Source of the DNA: JAUPVN01 sp964423475
GTDB lineage: Bacteria; Patescibacteriota; Saccharimonadia; Saccharimonadales; CAIOMD01
Length of the DNA: 31,232 nt
NCBI GenBank assembly: GCA_964423475.1
Contig: CAYRFD010000007.1
Span: 1 to 31,232, forward strand
Direction: 5' to 3'
The notes beneath the pieces are model-generated. The model worked only from the letters and a program-made list of their open reading frames with translations. It was not told where the DNA came from and searched no databases. Both the position numbers and the translations under genes were made by a program. Shown piece after piece: positions 1 through 8,095 of this stretch. Each line of letters starts with the position of its first letter. Positions within the stretch are counted from its first letter, which is position 1.

Positions 1-9
1 ATTATTTTA

Positions 10-26
10 TTACAATTAAATTGTAA
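10..26. repeat. Perfect 8-1-8 AT-rich palindrome
   Basis: TTACAATT and AATTGTAA flank a single A, giving a perfect inverted repeat. It lies in the non-coding left edge, beyond the 3' end of the minus-strand gene that stops at 93. It could be an operator for a gene outside the window or a weak hairpin; no T-run makes it a convincing terminator. The rest of bases 1-92 shows nothing recognisable. Confidence 0.4.
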
Positions 27-92
27 TCTTAAATAAATGGATAGTCAATATGCGTATGCTTGTGATATCAGTATTCATCGCATTGTGCCGTG

Positions 93-2216
93 TCAATGCT
101 TGTTAAAACCTCTTACAAAAGCCATAAAAAGTGCTATTACAGAATATAAACCAAATTGTAACCCCATAATTATAAGTATTATTGCTAAGCTGTAAATTAT
201 TATATATATACTTTTGATACTTCCAAAAAATGCCGCGGTACTAAGTATAAACATGCCCAGCCCTGATAACAAAAGACTATTTTTGAGATGCCTATCTTTT
301 GTCCAAAATAGAGCTACCGTAAGCCTAATTATGCCGGTTAGCAATACAATTGTGCAAATGGTAAATACCGCGATTTTTTCTGTAATAGCAGTATGTTTAA
401 ATAGTCCATAACTTGCTAACAAAATAAAGCCACTTAAAAATAAGTATCCAAGATATGATAAACCTTCGTTCCGTAAAGAAAAAGCACCTTTAATTAGTTT
501 GATACTCTTATTTACGATAAAATATATTAATCCAATGGTTAGCACCCAAGGGGCGTATTTGGTAAATAATAATAGCCCAATTACAATATATAAAATTCCT
601 TTAAGCATTAAAATAGGCGCTGCTAATATAACGAGTTGTTTAACAAAAGACCTAGGTAGCTTAGAAGATGGCCTTGCGGTATGTATGTGTGTTTTTTGCC
701 CGTCTATAGCTTTAATAGCTATATTGGGGTAATACATAGGAAAGTTATGATTTTTGCCAGTAAGTTTAGTTACTTTTATAGACTTATGTGTTTTGGCAAT
801 GTTTGTAATATAATCTTCATCAATGAGTTGGTCGTTTGAGCCATATAATATTTTTGTTGATATGCTTTTTTTTGTTGATATGAGCAAAGATATATCTTGG
901 TTTTTAACAGCATTATTTATTGTGCGCATAGAGGGTATATACTTTTGGAGGCGTTTTCCTCCAATCGCTTTTGCTGTATGCGAATATAGAAGGCTTGTGT
1001 CCGATATAGTATCGATAAGTTTAATTTTGTTTAATAAAAATCGTTTTGAATTTGATTGGTCTGGTGGTATTAGAACTGGCGAAAAGAGTATGAGCTCCTT
1101 TACTTTATTTGGGTATTTTTGCGCGAAAGCCAGTGCAACTATGCTTCCTAGCGAGTGGCCAACTAGTGATATCTTATTTAAACCTAAAAAGCTAAGCGTA
1201 TTGTTTAGCCAAGTAACTTGGTCACTAAGGTTGTAGGCAATGTTAAGCGGTTTTGGAGATTTACCAAAGCCAAGCAAATCTATACAAATAACGCGGTGGT
1301 TTTCTGCAATAGATGGCGCGATGTTGTCCCAGTAATTTGATGAGCTTTCTATGCCGTGTAGCATGACTACTACTTCTCCGTGGCCAAGATCTTTGCCAAT
1401 ATGCAGGTATTTTTGATTTTTATCTGTAATATACTTAACCATTTCTTTTGGTAGGTTTTGTACTAACATATGGTCAACTTTAATAATATCAAGCCGCTGT
1501 ATTTCCATATTGGGATTTGCTTGTTTTAGGGCATATAACTGTCCTTGTACAATAAATAAATCTTTCTTACCCGTATAAAAAGTTACAGGCGCCGTAACTT
1601 TGCTGAGATATTCGTAAAAATCAAATTCATGAATTAATTCTTTAATGCTTTGTTTTATAACGTAAGAGTCAAGTTTATTATCCGTAGCCCCTATCATGTC
1701 GTGAAATTTATCGGAGCCATCGGCGTAATGTACGACGTTTGTTAGTAGGCCTTTAGGATGTAGTAACTTTTCAGATATGGTAAATATAAAAGTTGAGATC
1801 TTGGTTATTAATAAAGAGCTCGCGTAATGTGTTTTTATCATTTGTTCTGGCTGCAAATAGAATGGAGTAGAAATTAGGTGTAGTTGCGCAATATCGTTTG
1901 GGTAGCTAGCGGCATAACTTAGTGCCACTGCTCCTCCCATAGAATAACCAACTACGGTTAAGTTTTTGGTTGCCTTAATTCTTACAAGACTATTTCGTAG
2001 AGCTGCAACTTGTTCGGTAGGAGAGTACTTAGCCGTTTGGCTTCTTGGTGATTTGCCGTGACCAAGAACGTCTAAAACGATAACTCTATAATCCTTAGAG
2101 AGTAGTTGAGCAATAGTGCGCCATTGAGTGCCGTCACCAAAAATACCGTGAAGTAGTATAAGTGGGTCACCTTTTCCAACATCTTGTCTTACATATAGTT
2201 CTTGTTTGGTATTCAC
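93..2216 (-). CDS. Tandem alpha/beta-hydrolase fused to a C-terminal membrane domain
   Basis: The protein has two complete alpha/beta-hydrolase folds followed by a hydrophobic domain. Domain 1 (about 15-265) has an oxyanion-type LLHGIFG, nucleophile Ser92 in GYSMGG, acid Asp219 and His249. Domain 2 (about 278-505) has VMLHGIE, Ser355 in GHSLG, Asp462 and His490. Both triads therefore look intact. Residues about 525-700 hold roughly six membrane segments, resembling DUF308/HdeD-type domains. Without an N-terminal signal the hydrolases are probably cytoplasmic and tethered at the membrane. Substrates cannot be predicted; esters or lipids are plausible. The start is GTG, chosen because GATAAT lies 7 bases upstream (leaderless) and the fold starts soon after. 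Domain 2 resembles the separate hydrolase at 3302-4111, which suggests duplication and fusion. UGA is the stop. Confidence 0.85.
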   Translation of the reverse strand: MNTKQELYVRQDVGKGDPLILLHGIFGDGTQWRTIAQLLSKDYRVIVLDVLGHGKSPRSQTAKYSPTEQVAALRNSLVRIKATKNLTVVGYSMGGAVALSYAASYPNDIAQLHLISTPFYLQPEQMIKTHYASSLLITKISTFIFTISEKLLHPKGLLTNVVHYADGSDKFHDMIGATDNKLDSYVIKQSIKELIHEFDFYEYLSKVTAPVTFYTGKKDLFIVQGQLYALKQANPNMEIQRLDIIKVDHMLVQNLPKEMVKYITDKNQKYLHIGKDLGHGEVVVMLHGIESSSNYWDNIAPSIAENHRVICIDLLGFGKSPKPLNIAYNLSDQVTWLNNTLSFLGLNKISLVGHSLGSIVALAFAQKYPNKVKELILFSPVLIPPDQSNSKRFLLNKIKLIDTISDTSLLYSHTAKAIGGKRLQKYIPSMRTINNAVKNQDISLLISTKKSISTKILYGSNDQLIDEDYITNIAKTHKSIKVTKLTGKNHNFPMYYPNIAIKAIDGQKTHIHTARPSSKLPRSFVKQLVILAAPILMLKGILYIVIGLLLFTKYAPWVLTIGLIYFIVNKSIKLIKGAFSLRNEGLSYLGYLFLSGFILLASYGLFKHTAITEKIAVFTICTIVLLTGIIRLTVALFWTKDRHLKNSLLLSGLGMFILSTAAFFGSIKSIYIIIYSLAIILIIMGLQFGLYSVIALFMAFVRGFNKH

Positions 2217-2223
2217 ATAGATT

Positions 2224-2229
2224 ATTATC
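2224..2229 (-). promoter_or_regulatory. -10 element GATAAT of the double hydrolase gene
   Basis: GATAAT on the minus strand ends 7 bases before the GTG start at 2216. No Shine-Dalgarno sequence fits between them, so a leaderless mRNA is likely. No consensus -35 was seen. Confidence 0.4.
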
Positions 2230-2310
2230 TCATAGAAATAACAATAAAATAGTTTATAGTAATTATATTTGCCTAGTATATTTAATCTTACTTATAAAAT
2301 AGTATTTTGT

Positions 2311-2333
2311 TATAATTAATTTATTAATGGAGG
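2311..2333 (+). promoter_or_regulatory. -10 TATAAT and Shine-Dalgarno GGAGG for the Bax-inhibitor-like gene
   Basis: A perfect TATAAT lies at 2311-2316 and GGAGG at 2329-2333, 11 bases before the ATG at 2345. This short leader with a strong ribosome-binding site contrasts with the leaderless arrangement of many neighbours. The 128-base gap from 2217 to 2344 is a divergent promoter region; no clear -35 is visible. Confidence 0.55.
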
Positions 2334-2344
2334 TATAAAAAATA

Positions 2345-3082
2345 ATGAAAGATAAATCTGGCAACCCCGCCTTAAGCGAATCGGCTCTTGATAGATTATC
2401 TGCTAAAGAATCTACATCTAAGGCAACTATTGGTGGAACAGCAATAAAAACATTTATACTTTTTGTTGTAACAATAATTGGTGCTACATTTGGCTGGAAC
2501 GCAATGGCTAGTGCAAGTTCTAGTGTTGGATTGATTTTAATTGTTAGTTCTTTATTTGCGTTTGTATTTGCATTAATTACAATTTTTAAACCAGCTTTAG
2601 CTATGTTTACTGGGCCACTTTATGCATTATCTCAGGGGTATGTACTTGGTGCTATATCTCAAACCTTTAATGCATCTTATGACGGCATTGTTGTGCAAGC
2701 TATTGGACTTACTGGGGCAATCTTTTTTGTAAGTTTGTGGGCTTTTAGTTTGGGGCTAATAAAAGTAACAAATAAGATGCGTGTTGGTATAATAATTGCC
2801 ACGCTTGGTATTGCGGTTTATTATTTGGTTGCTTTTGTTCTTGGGCTTTTTGGTATTACAGCACCTTTAATTTATGATTCTGGTCCTTGGGGTGTTTTAT
2901 TTAGTGTAGTAATTGTATTTATAGCAACTTTAAATTTGTTTTTAGACTACGACATGATACAAAATCTTGTGAATAGGGGCGCCCCAAAACAGATGGAATG
3001 GTATGGAGCTTTTGCATTAATAGTGACACTTATTTGGCTGTATATGGAAGTTTTGCGATTATTAAGTAAGATTAGAAACTAA
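2345..3082 (+). CDS. Bax inhibitor-1/YccA-like membrane protein
   Basis: This integral membrane protein has about seven hydrophobic segments (about 35-240). Its short polar N-terminus carries the GNPALSESALDR-type sequence typical of the bacterial BaxI_1/YccA family. The end, with a charged face (DYDMIQNLVNRGAPKQMEWYG) before the last helix, also fits this family. Eukaryotic and bacterial homologues of the superfamily include pH-sensitive calcium leak channels and YccA, an FtsH modulator. A precise role here is inference. It has its own TATAAT promoter and GGAGG ribosome-binding site, and a 70-residue membrane protein follows 18 bases downstream. Confidence 0.85.
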   Translation: MKDKSGNPALSESALDRLSAKESTSKATIGGTAIKTFILFVVTIIGATFGWNAMASASSSVGLILIVSSLFAFVFALITIFKPALAMFTGPLYALSQGYVLGAISQTFNASYDGIVVQAIGLTGAIFFVSLWAFSLGLIKVTNKMRVGIIIATLGIAVYYLVAFVLGLFGITAPLIYDSGPWGVLFSVVIVFIATLNLFLDYDMIQNLVNRGAPKQMEWYGAFALIVTLIWLYMEVLRLLSKIRN

Positions 3083-3100
3083 AGTAACCTTTTATTAATA

Positions 3101-3313
3101 ATGGCGGTGCTTTACATATTTTTTATTGGGTATATTGTTTTATTTTTTGCTATTGTAGCAAATGCTTTGGCTCACGTTTTTAAGATAACCACATGGTACG
3201 ATCTATTATCGTTTAAAAAAAGACCACCCATATTACATTTATTTTGGTTATTTTTAGTATATCCTGTAATTCTAGGTTTTTCTGCGGTTGTAGCTTATAA
3301 TTTATTTTTTTAA
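3101..3313 (+). CDS. Small two-helix membrane protein of unknown function
   Basis: This 70-residue protein has two clear hydrophobic segments (about 3-25 and 47-68). They are joined by a short basic loop containing FKKRPP. I do not recognise the family. It starts 18 bases after the Bax-inhibitor-like gene on the same strand, so it is probably in that transcript. The ATG has no good Shine-Dalgarno sequence. Its 3' end overlaps the 3' end of the convergent hydrolase gene by 12 bases, leaving no room for a dedicated terminator. It is most likely a small membrane accessory protein; its function is unknown. Confidence 0.65.
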   Translation: MAVLYIFFIGYIVLFFAIVANALAHVFKITTWYDLLSFKKRPPILHLFWLFLVYPVILGFSAVVAYNLFF

Positions 3314-4111
3314 AGAATATATAATTTTTTTAGACATATTTTTGCTAATTATATGCATAGAATTGGTTTTTATTATTTTAATTTTACTATTTTTTTTTGC
3401 TAATTTATTATAGTTATTTGCAATTATTAATGCATCTAGACGTCCGTATAAAAATACTATAGGAATTTGTAATTTATTTATATCTAACATTGTTTTTTGC
3501 TGCATAATGGTTTTTTTAAGGCTCATTTTAAAAGGATACCAAGATGATTCATCTAACATAAGCGGGAAACCACTTGGTGCAACTTTTAATATTTTTTGAA
3601 CAGCTTTTAATGTTAGATTTTGTTTTTCTATAAGTAAATCGTAAATATAAAATAGTATGTTTGTGACTGTTTTTTTATTACTATTATATATTCTTGTTTG
3701 TTTTGATATATCGTTAGAATTATATATTGGGGTGCTTACTAAGATTAGTTGTTTAACTGATTTTGGTTCAATTTTAGCAATTTCTACTGCAATTAGCCCA
3801 CCCATTGAATGGCCAACTAATATATATGGTGTTTTAACCTTTAATTTATTAATTGTTCGTATTACTGCCCTCGCGTGGTCTTTAACTGTGTAATCTAAAT
3901 AGGTTGGTTTTGGAGAATTTGCAAAGCCTAGTAAGTCTATTGTTATAGATCTGTAAATACTTGGTATTATTGGCAACACGGGCTTCCAGGTGTCGCTATT
4001 GCTTGCAATACCATGTAAAAATATTACAGCAGTAGAACCCTGAACGCTGTCGTATGAAACGTTTAATATTTTTGGTCTACGTAACTTATTAAACCACTTG
4101 TTAATTATCAT
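3302..4111 (-). CDS. Alpha/beta-hydrolase
   Basis: This single-domain alpha/beta-hydrolase of 269 residues has the oxyanion region VIFLHGIASNS (about 29-39). The nucleophile is Ser102 in LVGHSMGG, the probable acid is Asp226 in GRLDAL, and His253 lies in NSMHII. It resembles the second domain of the 93-2216 protein, including the strand-turn LLGFxxSPKP, so the two are probably paralogues. The substrate cannot be told from sequence. No signal peptide is visible, so it is probably cytoplasmic. A TATAAT 8 bases before the ATG suggests leaderless transcription. Confidence 0.85.
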   Translation of the reverse strand: MIINKWFNKLRRPKILNVSYDSVQGSTAVIFLHGIASNSDTWKPVLPIIPSIYRSITIDLLGFANSPKPTYLDYTVKDHARAVIRTINKLKVKTPYILVGHSMGGLIAVEIAKIEPKSVKQLILVSTPIYNSNDISKQTRIYNSNKKTVTNILFYIYDLLIEKQNLTLKAVQKILKVAPSGFPLMLDESSWYPFKMSLKKTIMQQKTMLDINKLQIPIVFLYGRLDALIIANNYNKLAKKNSKIKIIKTNSMHIISKNMSKKIIYSLKK

Positions 4112-4119
4112 ATACTAAT

Positions 4120-4125
4120 ATTATA
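4120..4125 (-). promoter_or_regulatory. -10 TATAAT of the 3302-4111 hydrolase
   Basis: A perfect TATAAT on the minus strand ends 8 bases before the ATG at 4111, leaving no space for a Shine-Dalgarno leader. It sits in the very short divergent gap before the ClC gene. Confidence 0.5.
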
Positions 4126-4181
4126 GCGCTATTATAGATACTTGCGTAAGATTGCTTTATGATGCTACTCTTTTAGTAGAT

Positions 4182-5411
4182 ATGAAAAAACAAATAATAG
4201 TATTACTTTCTAGCCTAACGCTAGGATTTACAATTGGTTTATTATACCTTGGCTTTACAACAGCTGTTGATGCTTCTCAAGACTATATATGGTTTGATTT
4301 ATTTGACGTTACAAATAACAAAGTGTATATAATTCCACTAGCGATAACTGGGGGCGTGCTAATGGCGGGTGCCTTAAAATTATTTAAACAAACAAACAAA
4401 AAATCTGGTTTATCTATAAAAGAGTTAAGTTTGCTTAAGAATATTTCTCCTACTTGGGCTGTGACAAGTTTGGCCCTGGGTTACATAAGCTTAGTAGCGG
4501 GAGCGTCTTTGGGCCCAGAAGCTATTTTAATGCCTTTATCTTTTGCGATAGGAATTTTGTTTGCTGGTATGTATTCTATAGAACAAAAGAAAGTTTTTGG
4601 TTTATTAGCCGTAATTGCAATGTTAGCCGCTTTTTTTAATAGCTGGTATGCTGGTTTATTACCACTTTGTTTAATTGCTATAAATAAAAAAATGGACATT
4701 AAACAAACATTAAAGTTAATATTACTTGGCTTGCTAGCAGTATTTGGTTCATTAGCAGCTCTTAATTTGTTGCAACATAAATCTGGTTATTTGGTGTTAG
4801 ACAGTTTTGGTTCTATAAGTATTACACCAAAGCTATTATTATTATCATTTGTAGTATCTGCAGCAGTTACATTATTACCACTTTTTGCACATAAAGTTAC
4901 CTTTAAGATTCAAAAAATCTTTAATCTTTTACCAAATAAGTGGCTTTTACAGGGGCTTATTGCGGGCGCGGGTTTAGCAGTAATGTATTATTTATTAGGC
5001 CCTGGAGCATTCTTTAGTGGCAGTAGTGGTATTTCTGAGCTTATTGCTAATAATAGTGAATATACTTCTTTGCAGCTTGCTGGTTTGGCCGTAGGTAAAA
5101 TATTAGTTACAGCTTGGTGTTTAGGCACAATATTTAGGGGCGGCATAGTGTTCCCCCTTTTGTTATCTGGTGTAAGTGTTTCTTTACTATTGTCTGGTGG
5201 TATACCAGATATTAATTGGCTTGTAGCACTATTAGTATCTACATTTTTTGGAATATTTTATGGAGCATTTGGATCTTTTGCAATTGCGGTTACCTTTGTA
5301 TTATCTTTATTTGGATTTACGGCTTGGCCTTTGCTATTGGCAGCAGCTTTTGGATCATTTGTAGTAAAAAAACTCTATAAAAAACCTATATCAGAAACTT
5401 TAGCTATTTAA
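4182..5411 (+). CDS. ClC-type chloride channel/transporter-like protein
   Basis: This membrane protein has about ten hydrophobic segments and a voltage-gated chloride channel signature. The gating-glutamate region appears as SLGPEAILMP, as in the LGPEAPL-type bacterial branch. The second half carries GPGAFFSGSSG and a FRGGIVFPLLLSG segment, where GGxxFP is expected in ClC proteins. It probably moves anions, or exchanges Cl- and H+, across the cytoplasmic membrane; the selectivity filter cannot be confirmed by eye. I chose the ATG at 4182 (MKKQIIVLL). An in-frame TTG at 4152 would add ten residues, and neither start has a clear ribosome-binding site. It is convergent with the CPBP protease gene, with a 5-base gap. 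Confidence 0.8.
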   Translation: MKKQIIVLLSSLTLGFTIGLLYLGFTTAVDASQDYIWFDLFDVTNNKVYIIPLAITGGVLMAGALKLFKQTNKKSGLSIKELSLLKNISPTWAVTSLALGYISLVAGASLGPEAILMPLSFAIGILFAGMYSIEQKKVFGLLAVIAMLAAFFNSWYAGLLPLCLIAINKKMDIKQTLKLILLGLLAVFGSLAALNLLQHKSGYLVLDSFGSISITPKLLLLSFVVSAAVTLLPLFAHKVTFKIQKIFNLLPNKWLLQGLIAGAGLAVMYYLLGPGAFFSGSSGISELIANNSEYTSLQLAGLAVGKILVTAWCLGTIFRGGIVFPLLLSGVSVSLLLSGGIPDINWLVALLVSTFFGIFYGAFGSFAIAVTFVLSLFGFTAWPLLLAAAFGSFVVKKLYKKPISETLAI

Positions 5412-5416
5412 AGATA

Positions 5417-6139
5417 TTAAGGTTTAGAAAAGTGAGAAGTTTTTTTTGCTACGTATATTCCTAGTACGCCACTTGCGTTAATAGACCAGTGTACTAGCCA
5501 TGGTGCAATAATGCTTCCGGCAAAGATTCTTAATATACCAAAAATAAACCCAGCAATAGTTGTAGTAATAATGGTTGCAAGTACCCCAGCACTAGCTTTT
5601 GCCTTACTACTGCCTACAATTTTTTTTGTAGTTTTGTTTTGTTCTAGGGTTTTTATTGTAGGAAAAATATGCCATAATCCAAATAATACTGAAGATATTA
5701 TTAGGGCTGTTATTTGAGAATTATGCGCAAGCAACAAACCAAGTAGAACGCCCCTAAACAATATTTCTTCTATCAAGGCTGTACTAAAAGGTATTCTTAT
5801 GGCGGTTTCAAATGCAATTAATTTACCACTTGCCTTGCTAAGGTTATCGCCTATAAAAAATCTTCTTAATGGTGGTATAAGAGCTAAAAATACTGTAATA
5901 GAACATATTAGCAGAGTAGCTATAATGGCAATAAAAATGCCTGATGTTATTGTATTTAACGCTATACCCATTTGTTCTGCGCTTAAACCAAAACCAAATC
6001 CCAGTAAAATAGCTATAATGGCAATTAGCGCGTTTAAAGCTATATGAAACTTTTCTGGCACTAATTTTGCTAGAACGGTACTATATAAAACTATTAACGC
6101 GATTAATGATATTTCTTGAGCTAGTGATTCGGGGATCAT
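5417..6139 (-). CDS. CPBP-family intramembrane glutamic protease (CAAX/Abi type)
   Basis: This polytopic membrane protein of 240 residues contains all the expected motifs: EEILFR (Glu124, Glu125, Arg129), LFGLWH (His157) and a late HWSIN (His217, Asn221). The family includes Rce1-type CAAX proteases and bacterial bacteriocin-immunity or processing proteases. Its substrate here is unknown. The gene lies 13 bases after the stop of the Abhydrolase_9 gene on the same strand, so co-transcription is likely. A TATAAT-like sequence overlapping that stop (6152-6157) could give a second promoter. Confidence 0.88.
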   Translation of the reverse strand: MIPESLAQEISLIALIVLYSTVLAKLVPEKFHIALNALIAIIAILLGFGFGLSAEQMGIALNTITSGIFIAIIATLLICSITVFLALIPPLRRFFIGDNLSKASGKLIAFETAIRIPFSTALIEEILFRGVLLGLLLAHNSQITALIISSVLFGLWHIFPTIKTLEQNKTTKKIVGSSKAKASAGVLATIITTTIAGFIFGILRIFAGSIIAPWLVHWSINASGVLGIYVAKKTSHFSKP

Positions 6140-6152
6140 TTAAGTAAAATAA

Positions 6153-8003
6153 TTATAATTTACCGCGATCAATATCGTTTTTAACTAGGTTTTTATGGAT
6201 AGCAACTAATGATTTTTTATCTTGATGGTATGAGAATGCTTCGTTCATAAAACTCAGTAAGTCTGCCCTGTAATCATGCCCATGAGAAGTAAATATACCT
6301 GGTTTTGGTTTTAGGGCGTTCTTCATATCTATAATGGTTTGTACAAAAGTTTGGGGTATCCTAAACCTTATATCTGCGGGCACAGTTGGGGGTTTGGGCT
6401 TGCCTACCTGTAGCCAGTCTGGGGCTTGAACAAGCAATCTTGTACTAAAATGCGATACGGGGTCATTATAGTGTGTACACATTACGTAGTGGATTGCTTT
6501 TCTTTGTTGTTCTGGTAGCTTTAAGTATTCATTAATATTATCAAATTTGCCAACAAGGCTAATATCAGAATTTAGCTCTTTACCAGATAATACTTGTGAA
6601 TGCCATTTAGAAAGTTCTGGAGTGCCAATCCATAGCGCCCTATTAATACCAGTTGCAATTAATCCATCTGTTCCACTATGTAAAAATGCATCTTGGCTTA
6701 CCCATGCGCCTAAGCTTTCTCCAAATATATAAATTTTTGGTCTTTTATCTTTTGGCAAGTCTTTTAATTTTTTAGATACTGCATTTACTAGCCTTCTAAA
6801 TTGTATGTAGCCATCATCTACTTTGTCTAAAGACATGGGTGATGGTTTTTTTGAATACTGTATAGTTATTTGTGCACAATCGCCTTTAGACAAATACTCA
6901 AAGCTATCGCTCATAACGTAATTAACGTAACCCGTACCCGTAGGAGCAATCAATAGCAAGTGTTTTTTGCTAAATGCATTTGTACGATCAATTTCTTGCA
7001 GGGCAAGCTCTACTCTTTGTTCGGGTGTAATTGCAGAATCGTAGCCTATGTAAATTCTGATAGGCTCTTTTGCGTTTTGAATATTTAATTGTTCTGAGAT
7101 GGCCGATTTTGATATACGAGTACCAATATGTCGTCTGCCCTGCTTGCTTAAGCTATCCCAATTAATATTGCTATCTATGCTACCCGTAACGTATTGGTTT
7201 GTGGGTGCCTGAGCAAATTCTTGTTCGATTTTATCGTCGGCTGATTCTAATTTTTTATATAATTTTTGTAAACCAAAACTAAATACACCAATTAGTAGGC
7301 CCAAGCTTGCTGCGTGCCCAATTGGTAACCAGCTCTTAGATGCGGCTGGAACATATTTATCTACAGTTTTTTGTGTATTGGTTGCCACTAAGCTTTCAAT
7401 TTTTTGTAAACCAACTAGTGTTGCTACAATACCTGCCCCAGCCGCAACTGCTTTTAGTGGGGACTTTAGTATTGGGTTGTCTTTTACAGAAACAATATGA
7501 CCATTTCTAATATAATCTAGTGTTAGGCCAAGAACTAACCCAAATGGTAAAACTAACGCTTTACTTATATCTTCTTCTTCATCTGACATTTCGTTATCGT
7601 GATCAATAAATGTGGCTCTTAGGGTTTGGATGAGTGTGCCGGCAATACCCGTAGCCGTAACCCAGTACCCAAGAGTTCTAGCCGTGCTACGCATAAGATT
7701 TTCATCATTTTGTTGTTTAAATAAGTTTTGGGCAATTAACCCGGCTCCAATAGCAGCGAAGCTTGATGTAAAGCTGCTTGCCATTGGGCTGGCTTGTTCT
7801 GAGCTAGTATTGTCGTTTGCCGCCTCTATGGTGTCTTGCAAAACAGCAGTAATAGAAAACGCAAGTACCATGGTTAGCCCTGTTGCTAGGCCCTGGTCTA
7901 CAGAACTTCTTTCCATTAAAGACTTATGAAAGGTGCCAACAGATGTCATGGCTGCTACTATATAGCCAACATCACTAGATATACTTCTTTTATTTGTTGC
8001 CAT
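6153..8003 (-). CDS. Membrane-anchored alpha/beta-hydrolase of the Abhydrolase_9 (PF10081) type
   Basis: The N-terminal half (about 10-250) has several hydrophobic segments interrupted by an acidic loop (DNEMSDEEEDIS, about 136-147). The C-terminal half is a hydrolase domain with the nucleophile elbow GESLG (Ser430). It also contains IYIGYDSAITPEQRVELAL and the VTGSIDS and PTGTGYVNY segments characteristic of this family, which is often found in actinobacteria. The architecture and length match the family. The substrate is unknown; a lipid or cell-envelope ester is a reasonable inference given the membrane domain. TATACT lies 6 bases before the ATG, suggesting a leaderless mRNA. The CPBP protease follows in the same orientation. 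Confidence 0.85.
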   Translation of the reverse strand: MATNKRSISSDVGYIVAAMTSVGTFHKSLMERSSVDQGLATGLTMVLAFSITAVLQDTIEAANDNTSSEQASPMASSFTSSFAAIGAGLIAQNLFKQQNDENLMRSTARTLGYWVTATGIAGTLIQTLRATFIDHDNEMSDEEEDISKALVLPFGLVLGLTLDYIRNGHIVSVKDNPILKSPLKAVAAGAGIVATLVGLQKIESLVATNTQKTVDKYVPAASKSWLPIGHAASLGLLIGVFSFGLQKLYKKLESADDKIEQEFAQAPTNQYVTGSIDSNINWDSLSKQGRRHIGTRISKSAISEQLNIQNAKEPIRIYIGYDSAITPEQRVELALQEIDRTNAFSKKHLLLIAPTGTGYVNYVMSDSFEYLSKGDCAQITIQYSKKPSPMSLDKVDDGYIQFRRLVNAVSKKLKDLPKDKRPKIYIFGESLGAWVSQDAFLHSGTDGLIATGINRALWIGTPELSKWHSQVLSGKELNSDISLVGKFDNINEYLKLPEQQRKAIHYVMCTHYNDPVSHFSTRLLVQAPDWLQVGKPKPPTVPADIRFRIPQTFVQTIIDMKNALKPKPGIFTSHGHDYRADLLSFMNEAFSYHQDKKSLVAIHKNLVKNDIDRGKL

Positions 8004-8009
8004 AATTTT

Positions 8010-8015
8010 AGTATA
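8010..8015 (-). promoter_or_regulatory. -10 TATACT of the Abhydrolase_9 gene
   Basis: TATACT on the minus strand ends exactly 6 bases before the ATG at 8003, placing the expected transcription start at or next to the A of the start codon. No -35 consensus lies at 16-18 bases. Confidence 0.55.
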
Positions 8016-8095
8016 CTACATTTATTAGGTATGTTCTTTTAATCTGTAATTCTATAAAATATTGATAATTTAAATTATTTAATAAAATTACAGCA

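Noticed and set aside
93..95. Possible UGA recoding (genetic code 25)
   Set aside because: UGA terminates the 93-2216 and 11135-12091 genes at sensible positions and no gene needs UGA as glycine.
823..1236. Plus-strand 137-codon frame inside the double hydrolase
   Set aside because: It lies fully antisense to a protein with recognisable catalytic motifs; a shadow frame.
4152..4181. TTG start adding ten residues to the ClC protein
   Set aside because: TTG is rarer, the extension has no membrane or conserved character, and the ATG gives a typical start; not fully excluded.
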